From the NCBI GenBank assembly GCA_018715465.1, contig DVLN01000213.1, positions 1 to 7,227 on the forward strand: a DNA stretch of 7,227 nucleotides, in the 5' to 3' direction. This DNA is from Candidatus Faecivivens stercorigallinarum. Lineage in GTDB: Bacteria > Bacillota > Clostridia > Oscillospirales > Ruminococcaceae. This document shows, in pieces, positions 1 to 6,546 of the stretch. Position 1 is the stretch's first letter; every line of letters begins with the position of its first letter. A program made the translations under genes and the position numbers. The notes under the pieces are model-generated. The model saw nothing but the letters and a program-made list of their open reading frames with translations. It did not search any database and was not told the DNA's origin.

Positions 1-194
1 GGTACATTAGCTGACGGTTTAATCAATACTTTATTACCAGCATAATTTACCACATTTGTATCAGATGAATTAACATCATCTGCACCTACATTCAACCCTG
101 GCAGCAACGTAACCGCCATCGACAAAATAAGCAGAAAGGCGGCTAAAACCGCTTCCCACCGAAACAATATGCTTTTTTTCTCCCCAACGTGCAT
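1..194 (-). CDS. N-terminal part of an exported or membrane-anchored protein (runs off window)
   Basis: An open frame starts at an ATG (194-192) and stays open for 64 codons to the window edge. The product begins MHVGEKKSILFRWEAV, a basic N-region followed by a hydrophobic core at about residues 15-31. Small residues follow (N35-V-G-A38) before a polar, Asn/Asp/Ser-rich stretch from residue 39. This fits a signal peptide with a possible cut after A38, or a signal anchor of a permease or MacA-like partner; too little is present to decide. An AAAGGA ribosome site overlaps the stop codon of the ABC ATPase gene, and the start lies 8 bp beyond that stop, so the two genes are probably co-transcribed and coupled. 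The part coding for the mature protein is AT-rich (35 G+C in bases 1-100), unlike the ATPase next door. The family is not recognised. Confidence 0.72.
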   Translation of the reverse strand, partial: MHVGEKKSILFRWEAVLAAFLLILSMAVTLLPGLNVGADDVNSSDTNVVNYAGNKVLIKPSANV

Positions 195-202
195 AGTTCG
201 TT

Positions 203-1090
203 TTATCCTTTCGTTTGTTTTTGCCCCTGCTTACTGTCCGCCAGAGGTTTTTTGCGTTTGGACGGTGCCTGCGCTGGCTGCGCGTCCGTCTCGGGTTCTT
301 CCCGCGGAACGACCGACACATTTTCGGTATCGCTGACAATCGCTCCGTCCACCAGACGGACAATCCGGTCGGCATACCGCGCGATATCCCCGTCATGGGT
401 GACGATAATCAGCGTTTCATGATACCGGCGCGCCATCCGCACGATCATCTCCATGACCTCTGTCGTGGTATGGCTGTCCAGGTTTCCGGTCGGCTCGTCG
501 GCAAACACCACCGGCGGCTGCGAGATAAACGCACGCGCAATGCCGACACGCTGCTGCTGGCCGCCCGACATCTGGGACGGCCGGTGCTTCATCCGCCCTT
601 TCAGCCCGACCCGCGCCAGCATTTTCTTTGCTCGCGCCTCCCGTTCCTTTTTGGACACGCCCTTGAAAACCAGCGGCATCGCCACGTTTTCCAGCGCCGT
701 ATCCTGCGGCATCAGGTTGTACGACTGGAAAATGAACCCGATGTTCTGACGGCGAAATACCGCCAGTTCCTTCTCACTCATCGCCGTGACTTCCCGTCCG
801 GCGATGATGACATGTCCGCGGGTTGGCTTTTCCAGTCCGGCCATGATGTTGAGCAGGGTCGATTTTCCGCTTCCCGAGGTTCCCAGGATACAGCAGATTT
901 CGCCCTTTTTGATCTGGAGCGATATTTTCCCGAGTGCCACGACCTTTTCGTCCTCAACCTCGTAAACCTTGCGCAGTCCGCGCACCTGTAAAATCACGCC
1001 GTCATCCGCCGCCACAGGTTTTGCCCTGCGGACAGAGTCTTTACCTGGCGGTCCGGGCGACGGATGCAGACGTTCTTCGACGGCTGACAT
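203..1090 (-). CDS. ABC transporter ATP-binding protein, MacB/LolD (FtsE-like) type
   Basis: This 295-residue protein is the nucleotide-binding subunit that would power an FtsX/MacB-type permease at the membrane. All ATPase motifs are intact: Walker A GTSGSGKST at 70-78, Q-loop Q122 in FIFQSYNLMP, signature MSGGQQQR at 174-181, Walker B VVFADEP at 194-200 with catalytic E199, D-loop TGNLDS at 201-206 and switch H232. The FQxxNLxP and TGNLDS wording is typical of the LolD/MacB/BceA branch. The core covers about residues 33-255. Unusually for a group of about 220-250 residues, it carries a Pro-rich N-terminal extension (1-31) and a charged, Lys/Gln-rich C-terminal tail (about 256-295, with KRKK at 278-281). 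The start is fixed by a strong AAGGAGG site 8 bp upstream. It leads a two-gene or longer operon with the exported protein at 194; the permease is probably just outside. The substrate is unknown. Confidence 0.93.
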   Translation of the reverse strand: MSAVEERLHPSPGPPGKDSVRRAKPVAADDGVILQVRGLRKVYEVEDEKVVALGKISLQIKKGEICCILGTSGSGKSTLLNIMAGLEKPTRGHVIIAGREVTAMSEKELAVFRRQNIGFIFQSYNLMPQDTALENVAMPLVFKGVSKKEREARAKKMLARVGLKGRMKHRPSQMSGGQQQRVGIARAFISQPPVVFADEPTGNLDSHTTTEVMEMIVRMARRYHETLIIVTHDGDIARYADRIVRLVDGAIVSDTENVSVVPREEPETDAQPAQAPSKRKKPLADSKQGQKQTKG

Positions 1091-1141
1091 ACTCTTCTCC
1101 TCCTTCTTTCTGAGTGACAGTTGTTCCCCCGGCTACTTTTC

Positions 1142-1161
1142 GGGTATACACTGGGGTATAC
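1142..1161 (-). promoter_or_regulatory. GGGTATAC direct repeat in the ATPase leader (possible operator)
   Basis: Two exact copies of GGGTATAC (plus-strand reading) lie at 1142-1149 and 1154-1161, start to start 12 bp, each containing the palindrome GTATAC. On the coding strand they fall just downstream of an AT-rich -10-like element (TATTATAA, about 1164-1171) and about 50 bp before the ATPase start codon. The location suits a repressor site or leader element. No regulator gene is adjacent, so the assignment rests on position and repeat identity only. Confidence 0.35.
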
Positions 1162-1180
1162 GTTTATAATACGCCATAGA

Positions 1181-1234
1181 TTGCAAAAAAGTTGCACAAT
1201 TTTGCCGAAATTGCAAATTTTTTACAAAAATTGC
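1181..1234 (-). repeat. Helically phased TTGC array upstream of the ABC ATPase gene
   Basis: On the plus strand TTGC occurs at 1181, 1192, 1202, 1211 and 1231, with a TTAC variant at 1222, giving spacings of 11, 10, 9, 11 and 9 bp. Most copies are followed or preceded by runs of A or T. The copies therefore sit about one helical turn apart, directly upstream of the -10-like TATTATAA of the ATPase transcription unit, which has no good -35 box. This could be a multi-site activator binding region or intrinsically curved DNA acting as an upstream element. The pattern is visible directly; the function is inferred. Confidence 0.45.
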
Positions 1235-1253
1235 GTTTTACTCAGCTTTCCCC

Positions 1254-1293
1254 AAAAATGCACAAAGCGGCGCACCGTCAACCGGTACGCCGC
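1254..1293 (-). terminator. Rho-independent terminator after the Gfo/Idh/MocA gene
   Basis: Arms at 1267-1277 and 1283-1293 form an 11-bp GC-rich stem with one G-T pair and a 5-base loop. Read on the minus strand, the stem begins 8 bases after the oxidoreductase stop codon and is followed by TTTGTGCATTTTT, a broken but clear T-rich tract. This closes the upstream cluster and separates it from the ABC ATPase unit. Confidence 0.8.
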
Positions 1294-1301
1294 CCCATCA
1301 A

Positions 1302-2369
1302 TCAGAGGATGACTTCATGTCCTTCCGCGGCCGAACGGTAGATGCCGTCAAGAATCTTCATCAGCGTGATACCGTCTTCCGCCGGAGATACGCATTTTTC
1401 TGCCCTTCCCAGGATGCAGTCAACATAATGGTTGATCTCCCCTTCAAACAGCCCGTCAAAATCAAGCGCTGTCGCCGTATCCAGCGTGACATTGGACATG
1501 TATCCGTTGAGCTCGGTATACATCTCCAGCGACGGGTCGAGCTTCGCGCCCGCCTTGGTGCCAAACAGCTGGATTTTTCCTTCGTCTTCCTTGATGTTCA
1601 ACGAGAACGCCGCTTCAATCGAAACCACCGCGCCGTTATCGTAGCGGATCATCGCAGTCGCGAGGTCCTCTACGTCAAAGATTTCATTGGTATGGTCAGA
1701 TGATGCCTGATAGCCTTTCATCTTGTCCTTGATATCGGGTCGGTTGGCGAGTTTGTGGAAGGTCGCGCCGTATACCGAAACCGGCTTCGGGTTGCCCATC
1801 AGGTAGCGGGTCAGGTCAATGACATGCACGCCCAGGTCGATCAGCGGGCCGCCGCCCGATCTCGAACGGTCACCAAACCAGCTTCCGGGAGAACCGTTGC
1901 GGCGCAGATAGGTTGCCTTGCCGTAATAGATATCGCCAAAGTAGCCGTTGTCAATATAGTCTTTCAGAATCTTCGCGTCATTGCCGTACCGGCGGACAAA
2001 TCCGACCATCAGCAGTTTGCCGTTTTTCTCGGCAGCCTCTTTCATCTTCTCAGCGTCTGCCGCACAGGTCGCCATCGGCTTTTCGCACAGAACATGCTTG
2101 CCGGCATTCAATGCCATAATCGTGCAGGGTGCGTGCTGGGAGTTCCAGGTGCAGACGCTGACAGCGTCGATCTCCGGCAGTTCACGCAGCATCTCGGCTT
2201 CATCGGTGTACAGACGAGTGATGCCGAACTTTTCGCCCATCATTTTCAGACGCTTTTCATTGATATCGCAGAATGCGTACAGCTCAACATCCGGGTTGAG
2301 GGAATAACCGTGGATGTGGGAAAGGGAGATATTGCCCACGCCGACAATTGCGATTTTGATTTTGCTCAT
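1302..2369 (-). CDS. Gfo/Idh/MocA family NAD(P)-dependent oxidoreductase
   Basis: A 355-residue cytoplasmic oxidoreductase, full length for the family. The N-terminal Rossmann fold shows the dinucleotide-binding GVGNIS at 10-15 and an acidic residue ending the second strand (FCDIN, D35). The family hallmark CEKPMA is at 95-100 with catalytic K97. The C-terminal alpha/beta domain carries GGGPLIDLGVHVIDL at 172-186, where D178 and H182 match the usual substrate and proton-relay positions. Such enzymes oxidise or reduce a hydroxyl of a sugar, inositol or glycoside; the exact substrate cannot be read from sequence. The ATG is supported by AAGGAG 9 bp upstream. It follows a TIM-barrel isomerase-like gene in the same direction, with 75 bp between them holding a GC-rich hairpin. 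The pairing is common in oxidative sugar or glycoside pathways. A terminator follows its stop. Confidence 0.93.
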   Translation of the reverse strand: MSKIKIAIVGVGNISLSHIHGYSLNPDVELYAFCDINEKRLKMMGEKFGITRLYTDEAEMLRELPEIDAVSVCTWNSQHAPCTIMALNAGKHVLCEKPMATCAADAEKMKEAAEKNGKLLMVGFVRRYGNDAKILKDYIDNGYFGDIYYGKATYLRRNGSPGSWFGDRSRSGGGPLIDLGVHVIDLTRYLMGNPKPVSVYGATFHKLANRPDIKDKMKGYQASSDHTNEIFDVEDLATAMIRYDNGAVVSIEAAFSLNIKEDEGKIQLFGTKAGAKLDPSLEMYTELNGYMSNVTLDTATALDFDGLFEGEINHYVDCILGRAEKCVSPAEDGITLMKILDGIYRSAAEGHEVIL

Positions 2370-2393
2370 TGAAATGAACTCCTTCCATCATCA

Positions 2394-2419
2394 GGCGGCG
2401 CGCCACCGGCTCCGCCGCC
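2394..2419 (-). repeat. GC-rich intergenic hairpin between the two sugar-enzyme genes
   Basis: GGCGGCG at 2394-2400 and CGCCGCC at 2413-2419 form a perfect 7-bp stem with a 12-base GC-rich loop. There is no T tract on the coding strand, and the ribosome site of the downstream oxidoreductase gene follows within 20 bp. It is therefore more likely an mRNA-processing or stability element, or an attenuator, than a full terminator. A 13-bp palindrome (TTCTATAATAGAA, 2428-2440) lies between it and the preceding stop codon. Confidence 0.4.
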
Positions 2420-2444
2420 CGCATACTTTCTATAATAGAATTGA

Positions 2445-3287
2445 TCAGCCGATCAGTTCAGTCAAAAATCCGACCGCTTTACGGATATCGGCTTCGGGGT
2501 CAGGCCCGACCTCACGTTCAATCGTCAGGAAACCATGATACCCGATTTCACGCAGCGCCGCAATCCATCCCGGGAAATCGACGTCCCCTTCTCCCAGCGG
2601 CAGCTCGGCAAAGGACGGCGACAGCGGGACTTCTGCTTCGGTTACGCCGTAGATTTCTTCCGGTTCGCGCCAGTAGATATGGCGGCCGTCCTTGGCATGG
2701 GTATGTACGATATAGTCCTTTAGGATTTTAACGCCTTCGACCGGGTTGTCCTTAACGACCATCACGAGGTTTGCCGGGTCAAAGTTGACCGCGACGCCTC
2801 TTGAACCCAGGCTATCCAGGAACTTACGCAGACGTGCAGCAGGTTCCGGGCCTGTCTCGATTGCGAAGTGTGCCTGCATCGAATCGGCAAACTCCGCCAG
2901 TTTCCCGCAGGCTTCCTGCATGATCTGATAGCGCGGATGGGCGGTATCTTCCGGTACAACGCCGATATGGGTTGTCACAACATCCGTTTCAAGGTCACGC
3001 GCCAGTTCCAGAATCCGTTTGGAGCGTTCAATCAGCTCAGGGTTTTTCTCCCGGTTGCCGAATCCCATCCCCAGGTCACCGCACAGGGCCGACACTTTCA
3101 AGCCATTGCTTTTGATTCTGTCCAGCAGTTCCCGTCTGGCAGCGGTATTCAGGTTTTCCGGTGCCATTTCACCTTTGGTCGCGTAAATCTGGATACCCTG
3201 TGCCCCTACCTCATGCGCCTTGACAAGCGCCTCATTAAGCGGCAGCCGGAAGGAATCCAGCATGACGCCAATTGATAAATCTGCCAT
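2445..3287 (-). CDS. Sugar phosphate isomerase/epimerase-like TIM-barrel protein
   Basis: A 280-residue protein of the xylose-isomerase-like TIM-barrel superfamily (AP endonuclease 2-like fold; IolE, IolI and DgpC relatives). It begins IGVMLDSFRLPLNEAL and has the regular repeat of strands such as GIQIYATKGE (31-40) and VSALCGDLGMGFG (65-77). Expected metal ligands appear in order: E144 in AIETGPEP, D170 in NFDPANLV, H197 within HTHAKD, and E257 in TIEREVG; H107 in THIGV is also typical. Members use Mn2+ or a similar metal to isomerise, epimerise, dehydrate or cleave sugars and keto-sugars; the reaction here is unknown. The ATG has AAAGGA 10 bp upstream. It starts 38 bp after the kinase stop and precedes the Gfo/Idh/MocA gene, its likely pathway partner. 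Confidence 0.9.
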   Translation of the reverse strand: MADLSIGVMLDSFRLPLNEALVKAHEVGAQGIQIYATKGEMAPENLNTAARRELLDRIKSNGLKVSALCGDLGMGFGNREKNPELIERSKRILELARDLETDVVTTHIGVVPEDTAHPRYQIMQEACGKLAEFADSMQAHFAIETGPEPAARLRKFLDSLGSRGVAVNFDPANLVMVVKDNPVEGVKILKDYIVHTHAKDGRHIYWREPEEIYGVTEAEVPLSPSFAELPLGEGDVDFPGWIAALREIGYHGFLTIEREVGPDPEADIRKAVGFLTELIG

Positions 3288-3325
3288 TTGGTCAACATCC
3301 TTTCCTATTAAAACAGTATATTTTT

Positions 3326-4363
3326 CTATTCATATCCTTCCACCCGTTCCGGGAACACCAGTATCACCCGGCACCCATGTCCCGGTTCGGAATCGAGGCT
3401 GATTTTTCCGCCCAGCCGGTCCATGATCTCCCGGCACAGGTACAGCCCCAGTCCGCTGGAATGCCGTTCACCGCGTCCATTGAAGCCGGTGTATCCGCGT
3501 TCAAATACCCGCGGCTGGTCTTCTTTGCGGATACCGATTCCGGTATCTGCGATCACCAGCTTCCCGTTTTCCGACTGGATGCTCACCCTGCCGCCCGGCG
3601 GCGTATACTTGACCGCATTGGAAATCACCTGTTCCAGTACAATCAGCAGCCATTTCTCATCGGTTACAACTTCCATCCCGGTCCCGTCAAAGCTGACCGA
3701 CAGTTTCCCGCCGATAAACAGCCTTGCAAACCGTCTGAGCGTCTTACGAATCAGCGGATCAACTGCCGTTTTGCGGAAGATGTAATCCGTTTCATCCGAT
3801 TGCAGCCGCATGTACGACAGCACCATCTCGGAATACCCTTCAATTCTGGTCAGTTCCCCAAGCAGCTGGGAACTGGGCGTTTCCTTGTCTGATTGCAGCA
3901 AAAGCCGCATTGCAGCAATCGGCGTCTTGATCTGGTGCACCCACAGGGTGTAAAAATCAACCATCGCCGACTGTTTTTCCTCATACTCCCGCCGGTCACG
4001 CTGACGTGCCTCGGCAAGCTGTGTAATCAGCGTCTGGTAGTTTTTCTCGCTCAGGTCGTGCGGCTCCGGCAGCGGCAGCACCTTTTCATCCAGCAGCTTC
4101 TGGAGCAGTTCCAGTTCCATCTGTCTTTTCCGCCAGCGGACAAACCCTGTCATAAAAAAGTACCCGCCGACAGCCGTCCCAAGCATGCTTGCATAAATCA
4201 GCGGTTCCAGACTGATTCGGTACAGGACAAATACCAGTGCCTGTACCCCTGTCCAGAGCAGCCATAAGATTAAATCCCGCCTTTTTTCCCACAGATACCG
4301 CCCAAGCTGCCGCGGCAGTCTGGAGCGATGTTCCCGGCGGTGCGCATCATCATGATTATTCAA
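3326..4363 (-). CDS. BceS-like intramembrane-sensing sensor histidine kinase
   Basis: A 345-residue kinase with two membrane segments (about 32-52 and 55-75) and almost no extracytoplasmic loop, the layout of BceS-type kinases. In that family the kinase does not bind the peptide antibiotic itself but senses the activity of the BceAB transporter. The H-box FYTLWVHQIKTPIAAM (137-152; phosphoacceptor H143) has the WVHQIKTP wording characteristic of the family. The ATPase domain has N-box EQVISNAVKY (N249), G1 DTGIGI (273-278), F-box PRVFERGYTGF (284-294) and G2 GLGLYL (304-309), so it should be active. The start is a TTG overlapping the last 8 bases of the regulator gene; no in-frame ATG occurs before residue 60, inside the second membrane segment, so TTG is the sensible start. 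Its partner is the regulator directly upstream, and the permease at 6853-7227 is the probable sensory partner. Confidence 0.93.
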   Translation of the reverse strand: MNNHDDAHRREHRSRLPRQLGRYLWEKRRDLILWLLWTGVQALVFVLYRISLEPLIYASMLGTAVGGYFFMTGFVRWRKRQMELELLQKLLDEKVLPLPEPHDLSEKNYQTLITQLAEARQRDRREYEEKQSAMVDFYTLWVHQIKTPIAAMRLLLQSDKETPSSQLLGELTRIEGYSEMVLSYMRLQSDETDYIFRKTAVDPLIRKTLRRFARLFIGGKLSVSFDGTGMEVVTDEKWLLIVLEQVISNAVKYTPPGGRVSIQSENGKLVIADTGIGIRKEDQPRVFERGYTGFNGRGERHSSGLGLYLCREIMDRLGGKISLDSEPGHGCRVILVFPERVEGYE

Positions 4364-5036
4364 TCGAATAGCCCATCCCTTTCCGGGTCTGAATCATACC
4401 GCCGGCACCAATCGCCGTCAGTTTCTTGCGCAGCCGCGCAACATTGACCGCAAGGGTATTTTCATCCACAAAGGCGTCTGATTCCCACAGCCGGGTCATC
4501 AGGTCATCCCGGCTGACAACGCCTGGACGGTTTTCCATCAGCATCTGCAATATTTTCAGTTCATTTCTCGTCAGTTCGGTCTGTTTTCCCTGACAGTAAG
4601 CCTTTCCCTCGGTGAGGTTGAGCATCAGCTCTCCGGCACTCAGCACACGGCTGGAACCGGCAAAATCATAGCTCCGCCTCAGCATCGCCTGCACCTTTGC
4701 CGTCAGTACTCCCAGATCAAACGGCTTTGCAATAAAATCATCACCGCCCATGTTGATCGCCGTCACAATATTCATATTATCGGCCGCGGAAGATATGAAA
4801 ATTACCGGCACTTTTGAAAACCGCCGGATCTCTCCGCACCAGTAAAATCCGCTGTAAAACGGCAGCGTAATATCCATCAGCACCAGCTGCGGGTCATATT
4901 CATGAAACTGCGCCAGCACCCGCTCAAAGTCGGTCACCAGTTTGACATCCAGTCCCCAGCGTGACAGCTGGCTTGCGATGACATCGGCAATCACCCGGTC
5001 ATCTTCCACAACCAGTATCCGATAATCCAACAACAT
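4356..5036 (-). CDS. BceR-like OmpR/PhoB-family response regulator
   Basis: A 226-residue two-domain regulator of normal length. The receiver domain (about 5-120) shows acidic pocket E11-D12-D13, phosphoacceptor D55 in LVLMD, the Ser of IFISSA at 82-83, and K104 in AKPF. The C-terminal winged-helix domain (about 130-226) carries ELTRNELKILQML, ESDAFVDENTLAVNVARLRKK and the closing RKGMGYSIE, the typical OmpR/PhoB recognition-helix and wing pattern. It would be phosphorylated by the overlapping kinase and activate genes such as the BceAB-type transporter. The ATG (5036-5034) has GAGGAA about 10 bp upstream; a TTG two codons further on, 6 bp after GGGGGA, is an alternative start. Its own promoter is seen in the 67-bp gap upstream. 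Confidence 0.94.
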   Translation of the reverse strand: MLLDYRILVVEDDRVIADVIASQLSRWGLDVKLVTDFERVLAQFHEYDPQLVLMDITLPFYSGFYWCGEIRRFSKVPVIFISSAADNMNIVTAINMGGDDFIAKPFDLGVLTAKVQAMLRRSYDFAGSSRVLSAGELMLNLTEGKAYCQGKQTELTRNELKILQMLMENRPGVVSRDDLMTRLWESDAFVDENTLAVNVARLRKKLTAIGAGGMIQTRKGMGYSIE

Positions 5037-5054
5037 TCCCCCATTTCCTCTGTC

Positions 5055-5083
5055 ATGGTATCACAATATTCACGCAATTGCAA
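5055..5083 (-). promoter_or_regulatory. Extended -10 promoter of the response regulator/kinase operon
   Basis: On the minus strand, -35 TTGCAA (5083-5078) and -10 TACCAT (5060-5055) are separated by 17 bp, and TGA directly before the -10 gives an extended -10. Each hexamer matches 4 of 6 consensus bases. An imperfect dyad TGTCA-N5-TCACA (plus-strand 5051-5065) covers the -10 and could bind a regulator. The site is in the gap between the CmpB-like gene and the regulator gene, about 20 bp before the ATG. Confidence 0.55.
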
Positions 5084-5103
5084 GTGCATTTTGTGTAAAT
5101 TTC

Positions 5104-6420
5104 TCACTCTGCCTGGTTTGGCTTTTCCGCTTCCCGCATATTCGGCCATACCCATTCCACCAATCCATCCGGGTATACTTCATCCAGGAAGCTCCCGATT
5201 GCTGTCGGCTGAGCGATCCCGTCCTGGCGCTGGGTATACCGCCCGATTGCCAGTCCGGAAAGCAGCGCATTAATCACCATCAGCCCGGTCAATACCCAGG
5301 TCAGAATGGTTCCTGTCAGCATCGGTATCCGTTCAATCAGTTTCGACAGCCGCGGGTAGAGAATCTGAACCCATACGACCGCCAGCACACCCCAGAAAAA
5401 CATAAACAGTACGTTGGTTCTTCCGCCGATGTTCAGCGGCATATGGCTGTAATCCCAGAATACCTTCCCGAAGACAATTTCCGTAAAGACGCTGCAGGCA
5501 TATTCATATGCGCCGCCCAGCAGAAACCCGCCCAGAAAGACATATCTGTCTCCTTTTTTGGCCAGCGGGCTGAGCACAACCGTCAGTACAACCGCCCCAA
5601 GCCCCCATACAATCGAAAACGGACCATACAGTACACTTGACCGGCTCATCCAGATTCCAGCCGTAAACCGCACAAAAAATGTCTCGATGATATCGCCCAG
5701 CAGCGAACAGATCAGGAATACCCAGAACATCTTCGTCAGTGTCAGCCCGTACGCAAATACCATCCCTTTTGCCACTGTCCCGTCTATATCCAGTACCGGC
5801 GGATAGGCGTCCTGCAAACGGATATGGATTCGGGCATTGAGTTTCTGACCAAAGCTGTTGGCACTGCGGCGCAGCTGCTTAGTCAGTTCATCAGTCAGCA
5901 ATTCCCCCTTGCGGTCTTTCCGCAGGGACCAGACGACGGTGAACACATCCAGTACAAATATCACACACAACACGATAACCACTATCAGCATCACAATATC
6001 CGGCAGCATGTGGTACAGGATAAAGACAAGCGGCTGCAAAAATTCCAGTACAACCATTGCGCCCAGTCCCCAGACCAGCGAATAAACTGCACCCGGCAAT
6101 GAACCCAGCATCTCACGTTTTTCCGCATCCCACATCCTGCGCCCGGTCGTCCTCTCGGCAATCCGGGTCGAAACAATCTCCACCACGTTGGCAAACACCA
6201 TACAGGCAATAAACTGAACCAGGTAGTTTCCGCGCAGCGAACGCAAAAATACCAGTATCAGCACCATCGTAATGCCGTACGACGGACAGATCGGGCCGGA
6301 AAGCATTCCCGGGTCAATAAAACGCCTGCGCCTGACCGACATGACAGCAACTTCCAGACACCAGCCCAGAAAGCTATACAAAAAGAAGTAGCTGAGCAGT
6401 TCGGTAAAAGTATAATGCAT
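5104..6420 (-). CDS. Duplicated CmpB-like (putative ABC-transporter type IV) integral membrane protein
   Basis: A 438-residue polytopic membrane protein. The chosen ATG (6420-6418) has AAAGGA 5 bp upstream; a longer reading from 6471 would add 17 residues (including CCC) with no support. It has two related halves. Half one has LGWCLE at 18-23 and RRMWDAE (94-100) before YSLVWG; half two has LGDIIE at 241-246 and KVFWDYS (319-325) before FMFFWG. The offset between matching positions is a steady 223-225 residues, so this is an internal duplication of a multi-span unit like the Pfam family ABC_trans_CmpB. A cytoplasmic, charged linker lies around 165-215. The tail (395-438) is hydrophilic. The family has no firm function despite its name. 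It has its own promoter and precedes the BceRS-like genes, so a role in envelope stress or in sensing is possible but inferred. Confidence 0.82.
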   Translation of the reverse strand: MHYTFTELLSYFFLYSFLGWCLEVAVMSVRRRRFIDPGMLSGPICPSYGITMVLILVFLRSLRGNYLVQFIACMVFANVVEIVSTRIAERTTGRRMWDAEKREMLGSLPGAVYSLVWGLGAMVVLEFLQPLVFILYHMLPDIVMLIVVIVLCVIFVLDVFTVVWSLRKDRKGELLTDELTKQLRRSANSFGQKLNARIHIRLQDAYPPVLDIDGTVAKGMVFAYGLTLTKMFWVFLICSLLGDIIETFFVRFTAGIWMSRSSVLYGPFSIVWGLGAVVLTVVLSPLAKKGDRYVFLGGFLLGGAYEYACSVFTEIVFGKVFWDYSHMPLNIGGRTNVLFMFFWGVLAVVWVQILYPRLSKLIERIPMLTGTILTWVLTGLMVINALLSGLAIGRYTQRQDGIAQPTAIGSFLDEVYPDGLVEWVWPNMREAEKPNQAE

Positions 6421-6483
6421 AAAAGTCCTTTCCGGACAGCAGCAAATGTCTTGCCACGTCCTCTGGTTCACCAGTTTGATTCC

Positions 6484-6512
6484 AGTGTATCACATCACCC
6501 ATAAAAAGGCAA
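6484..6512 (-). promoter_or_regulatory. Extended -10 promoter of the CmpB-like gene
   Basis: On the minus strand, -35 TTGCCT (6512-6507) and -10 TACACT (6489-6484) are spaced by exactly 17 bp, with TGA before the -10 forming an extended -10. Each hexamer matches 4 of 6 consensus bases. Transcription would start near 6477, leaving a leader of about 57 bases before the ATG at 6420. It lies just downstream of the hairpin that ends the preceding unit. Confidence 0.6.
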
Positions 6513-6546
6513 CCACCGCCCGAAAATTTTGTCGACAATGCGCTTA

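Noticed and set aside
215..991. 258-codon plus-strand open frame opposite the ABC ATPase
   Set aside because: Fully antisense to a gene with intact Walker A, signature and Walker B motifs; its His/Arg-rich product has no recognisable domain.
1755..2372. 205-codon plus-strand open frame opposite the oxidoreductase
   Set aside because: Antisense shadow of a gene with clear family motifs; no ribosome site or domain.
3315..3320. Possible -10 (TATACT on minus strand) between kinase and TIM-barrel gene
   Set aside because: The hexamer is good but no -35 better than 3 of 6 is found at 16-18 bp, so an independent promoter cannot be claimed.
3272..3892. 206-codon plus-strand open frame opposite the histidine kinase
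   Set aside because: Antisense shadow over the catalytic domain of the kinase; product lacks any coherent pattern.
6421..6471. 17-residue N-terminal extension of the CmpB-like protein
   Set aside because: The ATG at 6420 has a close AAAGGA site and begins right before the first membrane span; the extension includes a CCC run and has no ribosome site. It was left out of the called gene.
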